The translations under genes and the position numbers were made by a program. Of a stretch of 64,000 nucleotides of DNA, positions 1-12,425 are shown piece by piece. Below the pieces are notes generated by a model. That model was not told the origin of the DNA. It saw only the letters and a list, made by a program, of their open reading frames with translations, and searched no databases. The stretch covers positions 3,060,431 through 3,124,430 of the forward strand of contig JAESIW010000200.1 in assembly GCA_016802295.1 (NCBI GenBank), written 5' to 3'. Source of the DNA: Brachionus rotundiformis. Taxonomy: Eukaryota; Rotifera; Eurotatoria; Ploima; Brachionidae. Position 1 is the first letter of the stretch; every line of letters begins with the position of its first letter.

Positions 1-70
1 TATTATTTGTCTATAAATGTGATATTTTCATAAAATAAGTTTTGATAAGATTTTTAGATGAATTCAATTT

Positions 71-1678
71 ATGTGTAAGAGCAAATGCATGGAAGAAGAG
101 GAAAAATACTGGTCCAATCTTGAAGAAATTTTTGTACATAATGTCTATGAAAGAATTTCCTCTAAGTATGACGAATTTTTACAGCATAGCCTAATCAAAT
201 ATCGAAATAACGAAGATAATAAAAATTCAACTTCAGGTAATGATAATGAAATTATCAATGTAAATAAAAATACGACATATAAACTCAAGAAAAAATCTAA
301 AATAGCCTCACGCAATAAAAACGAATGGCCTAAAGTTAAACAATTCCTTCTTCAAATCGAACCATATTCACTCATTGGTAATTTTATTTTAATATAATCA
401 AATAGCAGATATTTTAGGACTAAATTTAGCTGACGTTGGATGTGGTGATGGAAAATATATGAATATTAATAGCCTAATTTTTCCGATCGGGTCAGATCGT
501 TCTGTCTCATTGAGCCAATTGGCTTCATACCGAGACGCCTCTAATTCAACAATGTGCAACAAAAACCAAGTTGTTATATGTGATAATCTTTATTTACCAT
601 TTAGGTAAAAAAAATCCACAATATTATTCAATTAAATTGTTAATTTAAAAATTTAAGATCCAATTTGTTTGATGCCGTAATATCAATTGGTGTAATTCAT
701 CACCTAAGCACTGAAAAACGAAGAACCAAAGCAATTCAGGAATTGGTCAGAATTTTAAAGCCTGGTGGAAAAATCATGATTTATGTTTGGGCAATGGAGC
801 AACGTTTAAGAAAATTTAAAAGCCAGGATGTTTTGGTCCCAATGCTAAATTTAAACTCTATAAACCCTAAATCAAAATTAAAGATAAATTTGAGAAGAGA
901 TTTAAGCAATAATTCTGCAGTGGATAGCGAGGACTCGAATGATGATACTGTTTCCGTAAGATTTAGCCGCACAGTCAGCTTAAATAGTCAAACTAAAGAC
1001 TCAGCTGACCAAGAACTAGATGAAAACAAAGAAAAATTATCTAGTTCAAGAGATGATGAGGTGTTATTTAAGCAAAATTTAAAAAAAAATGAGAATGACT
1101 TAGAAATTGCAAAAAAAAATAATTTTGTTGAATCGCTAAAGAGATTCTTTTCTCAAAAAGTTTTATCAAAAGAGGAGCCCTGTGAATTTACAGAAACATT
1201 GTCAAGTTCTGATTTTTCCAAAGACAGATCTTTAATACAGAAACCAGCTTCAATTGATAAATATAAAAAAATAATTGACGAGCATAAAGATCTTTTGCCA
1301 AAGAATTTTTCAATAAGAAAATTTCCACACAGTAGCTGCCAGGACACATTTGAAAAAATACAGGACTCAATCGATCAAAAGACAAAATCTGAAAAAACTT
1401 TAAACTTATGTCCATTAAATACATCATCCATAACATCGACAAATATTCTATGTTCACCTGAAAACAAACAAGATCAAAACCTAGATCAAACAAATTCAAA
1501 TGAGGATGGTGAAGATAAAAACAATGATCTTAATAAAAGATTTTATCACGTATTTACAAAAGGTGAACTTGACAAATTAATTAAAGAACATTGTCCTGAG
1601 CTGGTTATCTACGAGTCTTACTACGATCATGGTAATTGGAGCATCTGTGCCCGAAAAGAAATAAATGATTCCATTTGA
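71..1678 (+). CDS. TRMT9B: TRMT9B-type SAM-dependent methyltransferase (tRNA Trm9/ALKBH8 family)
   Basis: Exons 71-377, 430-604 and 658-1678 (phase-consistent GT..AG introns of 52 and 53 bp) give about 500 aa. The N-terminal methyltransferase domain (about residues 1-200) opens with [14 protein letters not shown] and continues with the SAM-binding loop [10 protein letters not shown], created across the first splice. It then has [22 protein letters not shown] and the product-side motif [10 protein letters not shown] long Ser/Asp/Lys-rich low-complexity insert of roughly 230 residues separates this from a conserved tail ([14 protein letters not shown], then YDHGNWSIC). That domain order is typical of vertebrate TRMT9B (KIAA1456) rather than of ALKBH8, whose RRM and AlkB domains are absent. 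Family members are related to the enzyme that methylates wobble-uridine modifications in tRNA; activity of this branch is less certain. The start is ambiguous (ATG at 71, or 89 in frame); a splice-acceptor-like TTTTTAG sits 14 bases upstream of the first ATG. Confidence 0.9.
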
Positions 1679-2449
1679 TGGTACCTACCTCCTTAAATTA
1701 AATATTAAAATTAAAAAAAGCTTATTTATTTTTAATTGTATTGTATTTTTTAATTAAGTACATATCCTAAATATTAAAAATATAATTTTGAAATAATTAA
1801 TTTATTTTTATAAATAAATTAGAATTTTTGTAAAATTTCTCTGTTGTATTAAATTATTCAAAAAAACATTTAACAAATATATATTAAATACTTTTTAATT
1901 TTACAATTTTTATTTAAAATTAAAGTCCTCGCCATGTTAAAAGATTTATTAATGAGGTTAGGAGGAGTTAAAGACTGTCAAAATTTAACTAGACATAGCA
2001 ACTGAATTTTTTTTAATATATAACTGATTGTTAGTACATAATTAATTGATTATTTAAAATTTTAAAAAGTGAAATAAATCCTAATCAGTGGGAAGATTTC
2101 AATAAAAATTAAAAAAATTAGTTTTTGAATAAAAAATTGACCAAAAATAAATTTTTCATTACTGGCAAGAATTCATTTTAGGAAAAGAGTTAAAACTTTA
2201 ATTACAAAAATTAGGGTTATCATAACATTTTACAGCTCGAATAGTGTGATTTTGGAAAAAGAGATTTTTATATAAATTCGGCCACCTTCAAAAACCAATA
2301 AAATTTTAAAAAAAGTTTTTTAATTACTGTATTTACTAATTCAAATTTTTAATTATAAAAAAAATTAGAAATGAAAATGTTTTCGAAAGAAAAACTAAAA
2401 TCAATAATTCAAATGCAATTTATTTATTTTTTTGTCTCTTTTCTCAACA
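1679..2449. other. Intergenic, A+T-rich
   Basis: Spacer downstream of the methyltransferase gene. It is A+T-rich with stop codons in every frame; I see no gene in it. AATAAA-like words around 1800 could serve as polyadenylation signals. Confidence 0.6.
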
Positions 2450-2797
2450 GGGCTTGGGGCTGGCTTTGGCAGAGTTATGACGAGGTCTTTCCTTAAGAAG
2501 CCAGTGGGATGTTCATCATAAACCGTGCCACTCATCCGATCAGTTAATGGCTGCGAACTTGGCAACTATTAGACTAGCTTGGAACCACAAACCAAGCGTC
2601 TTCTCTCTCAATTGAGAAAATTCTTAACTTGAGGCTTCCAAAGTTGCGTCTATCTGTAGAGGGTCAGCAGATTATCGCTCCTTTAGGATTCTACACTGGG
2701 AGGTGGTCGAAGCCAGCGACGCTTTCATACGAAAAGACTTAGACAAAGGTCCGTAAACCCGCCATACAGCTCTTCTGCATACTACGTGAAAGACCAT
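2450..2797. repeat. Compositionally distinct island, probably a transposon remnant or structured RNA
   Basis: About 350 bases that are visibly far richer in G and C than everything around them, with abrupt edges: a T-rich run before 2450 and a TATATATA run after 2797. All frames on both strands carry stops, so there is no intact coding region. On the minus strand one frame is open for about 40 basic-residue-rich codons at the right-hand end. Local self-complementarity is visible, for example GCTTGG/CCAAGC around a nine-base loop near 2578-2600 and the palindrome TCTCAATTGAGA near 2613. I cannot assign it to a known element. A decayed mobile-element fragment is the simplest reading; a structured non-coding RNA is the alternative. 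Confidence 0.4.
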
Positions 2798-3308
2798 ATT
2801 GTATATATATTTATATATTTATACAAAATTGAATTTTTAATTTTTTTGACTAAATTTATTTTCATTCATATTAGAAAACTATACATGAGCTTTTTGTTAA
2901 TTTTACTTAAAAATTTAAAGTAATTAAAATACATCCTTAAAACTTAAAAGTCGCCTTTTCTACAAATCTATTGATTACGGTCACTAAAGATTAAAAAAAA
3001 GACGAAAAATTTTAAAATATTATAAATTAATCAAGATGATTTTAAGCGTATAGTATTTTCGATTTTTTAAAACCTGTTAAATTTTAAAGAATAATTTAAC
3101 CTACGATTATTACTATTATATAAAATAATTTTAAAAAATTGTTTTCTTAAAATTTGATATTTAATTGACGAGAATGTGAACAGATCCTAAATTTCTAGTG
3201 AAAAAAATTTTAGATAAGAATTTTTTTTAAATTTGATGATTATGTCATCATTTGAATAAAAAAGTATGATATTTAAAACTTTATTTAAAATCTAATGATC
3301 CAACTAAG
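2798..3308. other. Intergenic, upstream of DNAJC22
   Basis: A+T-rich spacer leading to the DNAJC22 start codon. No gene or clear promoter element is visible. Sequence immediately before the ATG reads CCAACTAAG. Confidence 0.5.
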
Positions 3309-4475
3309 ATGACAAAATCAATCAAAACAGCTTATTTGATTTGGCTTTTTGGCGGCTTGTTCGGCCTACATCATTTTTATTTAAAGCGGGATAAACAAGG
3401 TTTTATCTATATGATTACACTTGGTGGATTCTTGGTCGGATTTCTCAGAGATATTTACCGATTGCCTGAATATGTAAAAGAAGCAAATCAGGAAAAAGAT
3501 TTTATGGAAAAACTCAAAATGAAGCAGGATCAATTAAAAACACCTTTATTCATGACATCTCGTTTCATTAGCTCAATAGCCGTAGGGTCCTTATTTGGCT
3601 ACATAGCACGAAATAGCTTATCAATTTCTGAAGGTGAATTAAGTTATAATTGGGCCGAAATTTCGATCAGATTTTTGAGTTCTATAATCGTAGCATCAGT
3701 TGTATATCTTATTGGAACCGAAGGTCCTTTAAAATGCTCATTTGAATGGCCTCTTTTAGGCTCTTTTTTATCTCTTGCCTTTGACTCAATTAAGCAATCA
3801 GCCTCAATTTTTAACGCTTCCATTTTGGCTTCTTTATTTCTCAATTGGAATTTGAAATGGGACAATGACTTTTTCGAAAGAGTAAACGAAAGAAAATTAA
3901 TTACAAGAATTATCTTTTTAGCTTTTGGTTTAGCTGTTTTTTCTGGTATATTAGGATTATTCATTTGGAATAATGCTACTTTGGAGTATCAAGGTGAGAA
4001 GGTTTCTCTAAGCGAGTATGTTGAGAAATTATACAATACAGAAGAAATGAAGAAATTACGCGAAGTTTTAAAGATGCTTTGGGATTTTTATCAAGCACAT
4101 GGCCTTCGTAGGCTCATTAACCACTTTTATTACGGCTACGATCCTGAAGCAATAGCTCATGCTTATAAGGTAATTAATAATTATTAAAAAAAGTAATTAT
4201 TTTATTTTCTATGTAAAGATTTTGGAATTAAACGAACGCTCTAGCCAACAAGATATTGACCAGCGTTGCAGAATGCTGTCAAGAAAATGGCATCCTGATA
4301 AATATAAGGTTTTGGTTATGACTTATATTTAGATAAATTTATCTTTATTTTGTACTAGGATGCTGAGAAAAAGATGAATGCAGAAAAAATGTTCATGGAT
4401 GTTCAGCAATCTTGTAATACTTTATCGGAACATAGAAGAAACAAAATCGATCAGAATAAAAAATCCGAAATGTAA
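3309..4475 (+). CDS. DNAJC22: DNAJC22 homologue: multi-pass membrane protein with TM2 region and C-terminal J domain
   Basis: Exons 3309-4169, 4219-4308 and 4359-4475 give about 355 aa (human about 341). The N-terminus carries the TM2-type signature WLFGGLFGLHHFYLKRD followed by ITLGGFLVGFLRDIYRLP. Several hydrophobic segments follow (about residues 85-105, 125-145, 150-185 and 205-225), so the protein is multi-pass. The J domain lies at the very C-terminus and is split by both introns. It starts with AYKILELNERSSQQDIDQRC and holds the catalytic HPD in RKWHPDKYK, at the end of exon 2, followed by the helix of exon 3. The HPD motif stimulates Hsp70 ATPase in this family; Drosophila Wurst, a family member, acts in clathrin-mediated endocytosis. 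Splice phases are 0/0/0. Tail-to-tail with C2CD3, about 210 bp away. Confidence 0.93.
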
Positions 4476-4686
4476 AATTTTATTCTAATTAAAATCTCTT
4501 TCATTAATAAAAAAATTTACTTCTCTTAACTGATAATTTGAAATTAAGAGAAAATCTTTTTTTAATTATTTTAAATGTAATGGATTAAACCTTTTTTGCT
4601 CCTTAATATATTTAAATAAAAAAATAAAACCAATTTTTGGAAATTTAGTATCCTTAAGCTAGAATTAATTAATTAATTGTTTTTGA

Positions 4687-7600
4687 TTAGATAACATTAC
4701 ATGCAAAAAGATTTTTAGACATGTCATCTAAAGTCGGTTTGTCAATGTCTACCAGTCTTTTATCCTAAAAATATTTATTTTAATACAGTGCTGGTATTTT
4801 GGACAAAAATTAAAATTAAATTGTAAAAAATTTATTTTTATAAAAAAAAATTAAAAAAAAAAATTGATTCAAAAATAGAAGTAATATCATGGCATTAAAC
4901 ATTTTGATTTAAAAAAGCTAATTTTATAAAAATTTTTTGAGAAAAATTTAATTAAATTTAGAATAAAAAATTTTATTTATTCGACTTAAATCCTGTTTAA
5001 GTAGACTTTTATTCTGAGACAATATATCTGATGATTTTACTCTTGTTTTTGATTTTTCATTATTATCACAATTTTTTTCATTTTCACTTTCATTTTCGCT
5101 TCCTTCTTGTTTTTCCTTAATCTAATTTATAAAAAAAAATTACTTAAAACTATTTAAATCAAGCACTTAATAACATACATTTACATAGTTATAGTGAAGT
5201 TGTTTCATTGTTTTTTCAAGATCATCTCTTGGCAAAAAATAATTTGGTATTTTTGAATTCAAATCCTTATTTTTTTCTCTTATTTCATTTTCAATATTTT
5301 CATTCTTTTCTTCGATCTTTTCATCATTACTCCTATTCTCAGCGTCAATTTCATCATTAATTTTATTCAATTCTTCCGGTATGATAACAGTTAAGTTTTC
5401 TTCTTCATGATCTTGATTGTTTCCGTTTTGCACTTGAGTTTCATTTTTTTCCTCGAGGTCCATTTCGACCAGCAGAGATTTATTGTTTTCCTCATTCAGA
5501 TTCTCATTTTCAGCTATTTCATCATCACTTTCCACTTGATTACAATCAATTACATTTTCGACAAAATCATAAGTTTCTATCTGCGGTGATTGCGTATTAT
5601 GCTGTCTAGATGGAATTATTTCATAACTAGTGTTCAAGTTACAGGTTTGGTCCAAATCAGTGTCATTCAAGTTTTCATCTATTTCACCTGATTTAGAATT
5701 ATCTTCATTTTCTTCGTTATTTATCTAAATATTTATTAAAATTAAAAATAAATAATTATAAAGTCTTTTAGTTTATACCGGACATGAAGGAGGTAATTGG
5801 TCAATTTTGTCTGACTCGACAAGGTTTACTATATCATATTGTGCTGACTTGCCATCACTCGATTCAGCCCAAAATGAATCCAATAAATTCCTAATTGGTT
5901 CAAATTTAACTTCTTCAGTTTGATCAATTTCAACAGCAGAGTTTTCCATGTTATTTTTTGTTTCTAAATGCTCTTTTAACTCATTATTCTGTTCTGTCTG
6001 AACCATTTGATCCTCTTTAATTATTTCAGTCAAATTAATTACTTTACTAGCTTGTTCCAAAGGTGCATTTGGTTTTTCAATTTTTACCTCCAGTCTTTGC
6101 TTGAGCATTTGGTTTAATTGATCTAGTTCACTTAATTTTTCCAGCAAACCAATCTTTAGCTCATTTTTATCTTTTATAATTTCTTCTGCATTGTCTTTTA
6201 GATTGTCTTTTCTATTTGAATGAACAGATTCAGATCTAAAGCTGGTCAAAGACTGCACCGATTGAACCGACTGAGGTTGATTGCTTAAAGATGAAGTTGA
6301 AGCAGATTCGTACATTGGAACATACAACGAAGATTTCTTTTCGTCTTGAGACAAATTTTTCTTTCTTTTTAAATAGGCTTCTTTTATTTCGAACAAATGC
6401 TCTTGTGGAAGAATATTTATCTTAAGCTGTCCTTGGCTATTTCCGACTGAGTCCTGAATGTTATACCAACCACTTAAGTGAGAGAGTCCGCACATTAAAG
6501 GCTTTAGATCAACTGAAACACAGCCTAGCAGCTTATTAAGGCCATTCGGCTCTGGATTCTTATGCCAAACTTTTAGAACAAAATATTTTAATTCATCAAT
6601 AAAGAAATCCGAGTCTATGTTTGCCAATGACTGAAAATTCCAAATTGGCGAGCTTGACTGCTGGCATATTTTAGTTTCGCTAATATCACACATTTTATCC
6701 ATATTAGTATTAAAGGTAACAAAGGCATCAGGCTCAAAGCATCTTGTCGATTTTTCCTCATAAACTTTTGGCAAATGAATTGCTTTCTCTATTTCAACTA
6801 AACATTTGACCATGTTTTTGGTGCTTGGCAAATTTTTCTCCGGCTTAACAACATCAACAGGATCTGTGTCTAAACAAATCTCATGGTATTTAGGTGCATT
6901 GCTAGGCTTTATAATTTCTGGAGTGTTATCTTTTACATTGAAATCAGTATTCGGCTTCCATCCAATTTCTTTACCAGATTTGATGATCTTAACAAAGTCA
7001 TCTGCTTTCAAAAACCTGATAGTGAGTTCGAGATTTCCTATTTCTTGGTTCGATGGCTCTAAAACAGTTTTAATTGGCATCCATCCTCTTACTCCAATTC
7101 TATTATCTAATAAAGCTTCCAGATCAACTGTACAAGAACCTAGCAAAACATCGGAGGAATTCTAAGCAAAAATAATTGTTAAAAAAAATAAATTTTTTGT
7201 CTACAATATTTTACTTTAATATATGAATCGGAATTTCTGGACCAAATTTCAAATACAATCTGTCCAAATTCGATTTGTTCAGCTAAGCTTAAAGTTTTTT
7301 TTGAGGAATAGTCATATTTAGATACTAATGGACAATTTATGTCAAAATAGTCGAAAAAATCCAACGAATATCCATTTGGTGAGCATGGAATGACTCTAGT
7401 TTGTCTAAAGTCCTTAATAAAAAAATCGATATTAAAATTTAATTTAATTTTGTATTTTTATAATTAAAGACAAAATATTAAAAATTTAATTCTAAGATTT
7501 ATATAATTTACGCTCAAAATGAGCTAATTCTTTAAATAGTCATAGATATTTAAAAAATAGATATTTTTTTTTTGTAATAGTTTGAAATATAGTTAAATTA

Positions 7601-10600
7601 ATAACTTACAAAAGGTCTGTTGAGAAATTTCAAGGAAAATTTTACATAAACATTGAAGTTTTGTTGATTGAAATTATCATTATTGAGTTTATTAATCAGT
7701 GTGTTTTGTAATCCATTAGCTCTTAAAACTCCTATGCTCATGCGAACATCATTAGGATCTGGTAGTTGGCGCGGGATTACGGCACAATTGTCAACTTCTT
7801 TGCCTCGTTTATATTCTACAGTCAAATGTAACTGACCAATGTATTTTTCATTTTTAAGATCGGAAAATCTGACTGTCTTTTCATAATCAGCCCGTAGCAA
7901 TGGAATAATATAAGATCGATTATTGACTTCCAGAGTGGAATTTTTAATAATACTCAAAATTTTATCCAAACCAAGTTCACCTTGTCCAATCAGTCTATCC
8001 CTACAATTTCCACAAGACCATATTTCAAATTTAACAGAATTGTTTGGTTGATTTTGAAACAAAGTTACCAATTCGCTTTGGATCAAAATTTCTGAAGACA
8101 AAATCAGTCTATGGACTGTTCTAGACACATTTTTTGAGTTAACTCGCTTAGATAAAACATGAGAATTGAAAATAGACGTAGACAATGTATCTGAATTACA
8201 AGGTGTAGACGGAAATGAATATTTTACATTGTATTCTGATTCATTGTACAGAATCTCGCTTTTTCCCTCTTGACGTACTGGATGAATCCTCAAATCATCC
8301 ATAATGATTGTAAAAAAATGCTCAATATACACATTTTTTTTTGAATTTTGAATTTTGCTCCTATCATACAGAGTCTTTTGTATATTCAAAATTTGCTCTT
8401 GGGATCCCAGTGTCATCAGAATGTTAATCTCTCCAACTTTTTGACCAGTGAACAAATCAAATACACTAAGCCATCCATCAATTCCACTCAGAGGCATTTT
8501 GGTACAATCGCTTAAATATTCCTTTAAATATCCAAAATCTACCATTTTAAGATAGAATTCGTGCAAGGGAAGCTTTACTGTTCCGACTAAAGAGTCTGAC
8601 ATGCAGCCAGAATTTTTTTTCCAAGCTTCAATGATCATAAAATTATTTTTCATGTTTTCAATTATTGACTTATTAATTGAGAATCCTAAGTTAAGAGTCC
8701 AATTAAAATTTTTAGAAGCCTCAAATTTTATTTTCTCTTTGTTCCAAAACAAGCGACTGATGAGATAAATTTTTTCCGGATCCTCGAAGTCTGAGACAAA
8801 ACTTCGAGCTTCATTTATGCTTAAAAACATTTTTATTGGTATGGCATATTCCTGAACCTTTTTAGTCTCATAAGATTGTACAGTTAGTATTGGTTCTTGG
8901 ATTTTTTCTTGAACTTTTTCAAATTTTACTTTTTGAATTGGTGTAGTTTCTGAGTTTTTTAATCGTTTTAAATTGACTAGAAACTCCTCCAAATCAGATG
9001 ACAACTCAAGCGATACATTCAAAGTTCCAATTCTTTTGCCACGTATATCCTTTACCGCTAATCTTTTCAAAAGTTTAAAATTTTTAGACTTGAGAACATT
9101 TCTTAGAGATAATCTTGCAAAACCAATCAATTGGGGTCCACTAGACACATGGCTTATTGCTTTGGTATTGCCTTGACTGGCACATGGACGAATGTATATT
9201 TTGAAAGAGGCATATGAGCGCCACCAGGAATCAAGTGAATGAGAATTGAATAAAACCGAGTAGTCCGCTTGGTGATCGAAAACTACTGAACACTCACTAG
9301 TCGATTCTTTAATATCAAACTTTTTTGATACCACCCTCATTACTTGGCTGGACATTGGATTAGATGACTCTTCCATTATGTTTCCCATGACTGGAAATTG
9401 ATACTCGATAAAAAATAGACTTGATAAGTCAATTTTTTTACCAGCTAGAGGTGGCTTTGATTTAGAGTTGGAAGATTTTGTCGCTGATTGATGTGATGGT
9501 GATGGGTCACGAGTCTTGTTAAGTTTATCAAAAAAATTTTGTACCATGCTACTATTAAAAAAGCTAAGTTTATCTATATTTATTTTTGATATCTGTATTA
9601 GGTTTAGAAGTGAAATCCTTTGTGGACTGAGAATATCAATGTAGCGATCATTACATATCGAACCTTCGCCATCGGAGCTCTGTACTTCGAATGAAACCCT
9701 TGGATTTAGACGAGAATTTTCTTCGTCAAATAGATCAAGTGATGTAACAGATCGGTCTTTGGATTCACCATTTTTTATTAGCCTAACAAATAGATCTGGA
9801 GGTTCGAGCAAATTTTTAAGCTCTTGGTCTTCATTTGAAACATTCGAATAATTCTTGTCAGGTGACTCTTGTCTATACAGGATATTTGACAAAATTTGAT
9901 GGTCATTCAATGGATCACTGAGTCTTGATACATCATTATCTTCCAAGTCTTCATCCAAAAATTCTGTTTTGTTTGAAATCATGGAATAAAAAGAAGTTGC
10001 ATCGGCCTGAATTGGTCTTAAGTCCAAACTCTTAGGCTCCATACTAATGGCCGATTGAGACATTTCTTGTTTTAATTTAAGGCCTCTTTCAATTAAATTT
10101 TGAATTATTGAATTTTTGGGCTTTTCTATCATCTCTTCGTTTAATGTGTTGACATAAGAATTTGAATTAAATAATAGAGAATTTGGCATTTTTTTAAATG
10201 CATCTTGGATTTTCGATTTTTCTTCTGTTTTTTTGACCAACTCGAGTTGCTGCTTTTCGAATTGGTCATATTTTATATTAAAGTCATTTATGTTGCTGGC
10301 AGGTGTTGGCGTCACTGGTCTACTGTTTTCATTAAGATCACTTGTTTGTTTTTTATCAATTGAATCTTTAGTTAAACTTTAAAAAAAAACACTAATAAGA
10401 TTTTAAGAATACTTTTAAGAACAGATTCAAATTGGATAGATACATGAAGGTCAGCAAATTTTTTCTGATTGGTATCAAATGCTGGAAAGTATCTAAATAA
10501 TCATTTAAATTTTTTTTTTAATTGTTGTTTTATCTGTACCCTTTGATCGGATTTGTTGGTGAAAGCTCAGATATCTGCATAATTTGAACCTTTGCCATGA

Positions 10601-11228
10601 TCTTTTTGTTTTCGTCATCAATTATATCAATATCCAAAGTTTTCATATCTAGAATCAAATTTAACCAAGTTTATTACATTTAATTGAGTAAAATTTCCAA
10701 TTACCGTTCAAATAGGCAGCGAATTGCTTTGGTCCACTTCGTACCATGTATCTGGCTAAAGTTTGACTTACTTTATTGTCTAAGCAATTTGTACCAAATA
10801 TTTTAGGCCTAAAAACCGCACCTATTGTATCTTCTTCGCCCCACCAGATACATCTAGCTATCAAGTTACCGCTTTTGGTATCGCTTGGCGAATTTTTATC
10901 TTTTAAATTTGATTTAATGTTCCGGTTATGTCTTGCGTTGTTAGCTAATGGCTGACTGGTTTTAGCAGGCTCGTTAACTAAATTTATTCTGCTTATTTGT
11001 AATTTAAGATAGCATTTGATTTCTCCCTCTACCTTAGGTGGTAAACTTGTAAAAACTTGGACATCTTCTCGAGATCTCTGGCTTTTAGATGGTTTTTCTA
11101 ATAATTAATAAATTAAAAATTTAAGACAATTTAACAAATAAAAGATTACTATTTAATTTTTTTCTATAATTAGAATCAACACTACTAGATGGACTATTAG
11201 AACGACTTCGGATGGTTTTTCCATTCAT
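4687..11228 (-). CDS. C2CD3: C2CD3: centriolar multi-C2-domain protein required for centriole elongation
   Basis: Ten exons read on the minus strand: 11228-11150, 11097-10705, 10648-10540, 10492-10413, 10365-7610, 7412-7215, 7161-5779, 5724-5179, 5121-5041 and 4764-4687; about 1900 aa (human about 2350). Introns are mostly 47-56 bp, with a 197-bp one at 7413-7609. The N-terminal C2 (about residues 40-215) has the family signature WWGEEDT and VRSGPKQFAAYLN. Further C2-like blocks follow: near 530-680 (FFIEYQFPVMGN, WWRSYASFKIYIR), 720-830, 900-1040, 1100-1270 (LLGSCTVDLEALL, VRGWMPI) and 1310-1460 (LLGCVSVDLKPLM, LSGWYNI). The tail is acidic and low-complexity. Known members sit at distal centrioles and are needed for centriolar appendages and primary cilia. 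The last junction (5041 to 4764) is the least certain: reading through exon 9 instead reaches a stop at 4948. Calcium ligands were not examined residue by residue. Confidence 0.92.
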
Positions 11229-12425
11229 TTTTCTCAACCATCAACAACTTATGTGCGCAGCAGTTGTATTTTTATTTAATTAATCAAATAAATTATACAC
11301 TTTTTTTTGTGTTTTCTTTATCAGGTTTATTATTTAGTATTTAAATTTTAGAAACTATTTAAGACTTTGTTTTACTATTAGACTTAATGATAAGGCTGTA
11401 GCAATAAACTATCTTTGAATTTTCTTTCAAATAATTTTGAATTAAGTCCGTTTCCAAAGAGATCAAATAATTTGAATAATTTAAATTTTTTTAACATTTA
11501 ACAGTTTGATTTTACATTTTGTGACCAAACTAGGAGCAAAATAAACTTAACAACTTCAAACCATTGAAAAGAATTTATTGCATGGAAAATTTTTCAAAAA
11601 TAAAGGTATGTTATTTCGACAAAGGAATGGATTTTATTTCTAATTAAAAAAATATATCGCTCAACCGTAGATTATATTGAATCTTAAAATTTTGGCTTTT
11701 CGCGTAATTTAAACATTTACCATAATGTTGGTGAAAATTTAAATTTTTTTTTCATTATCTGGGACTTGTTTTACGGCTTTTATACTTATTATTTGTGCGC
11801 TTTTTGAAAAAAAAACAATAAAATATAAATAATTTCTTGCACTCAAATTGTTAGTTTATCAAGAATTAAAAAATATGATAGCTTAAAGGAAAAGAACATT
11901 TTTGTAGTTTTAATTTTCGTTGACGAATTTTGATTATTTGAAAAAAATAATTTCAATATCATTATTTATTATTCTATTGGAAAGTTAACAATGCAATTAT
12001 TCAAAATTTTCCATAAATTTATTATAAACTATCATTTTTAAACTGAATATTTTCGATTACATTATCATTATATTTAATCAAAATAAAAATTTATAATCTT
12101 CCATAATCTAAAAAGAAATGCTAAATATATGAAATAAAATTTGACCAATTAAAAAAAAACTGATGAATTAGAAAAAAAGTTAAAAATATTTTATTAATTA
12201 TTTCATTAGAATAAATAATTTTTATTTTAACTAAATGTTGAATGTTAATATCATGTGATGATTAAATTTTCTGTAATGATTTAATTTTATAAATCGTATC
12301 ATAAGGTTTATTTAACAAAAAAGTCTCAAGATAATATGATCATGAATGAAATAGATACTTTTGACGATCATTTTGAATCTAAAGTCAAAATTATAATTTA
12401 AAGGAGGATTTTTATAATAAAAAAA
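11229..12425. promoter_or_regulatory. Divergent intergenic region between C2CD3 and SNX25
   Basis: About 1.2 kb separating two divergently transcribed genes, so both promoters should lie here. It is A+T-rich with no coding potential. I can name no individual promoter motif with confidence; the call rests on gene arrangement only. Confidence 0.4.
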
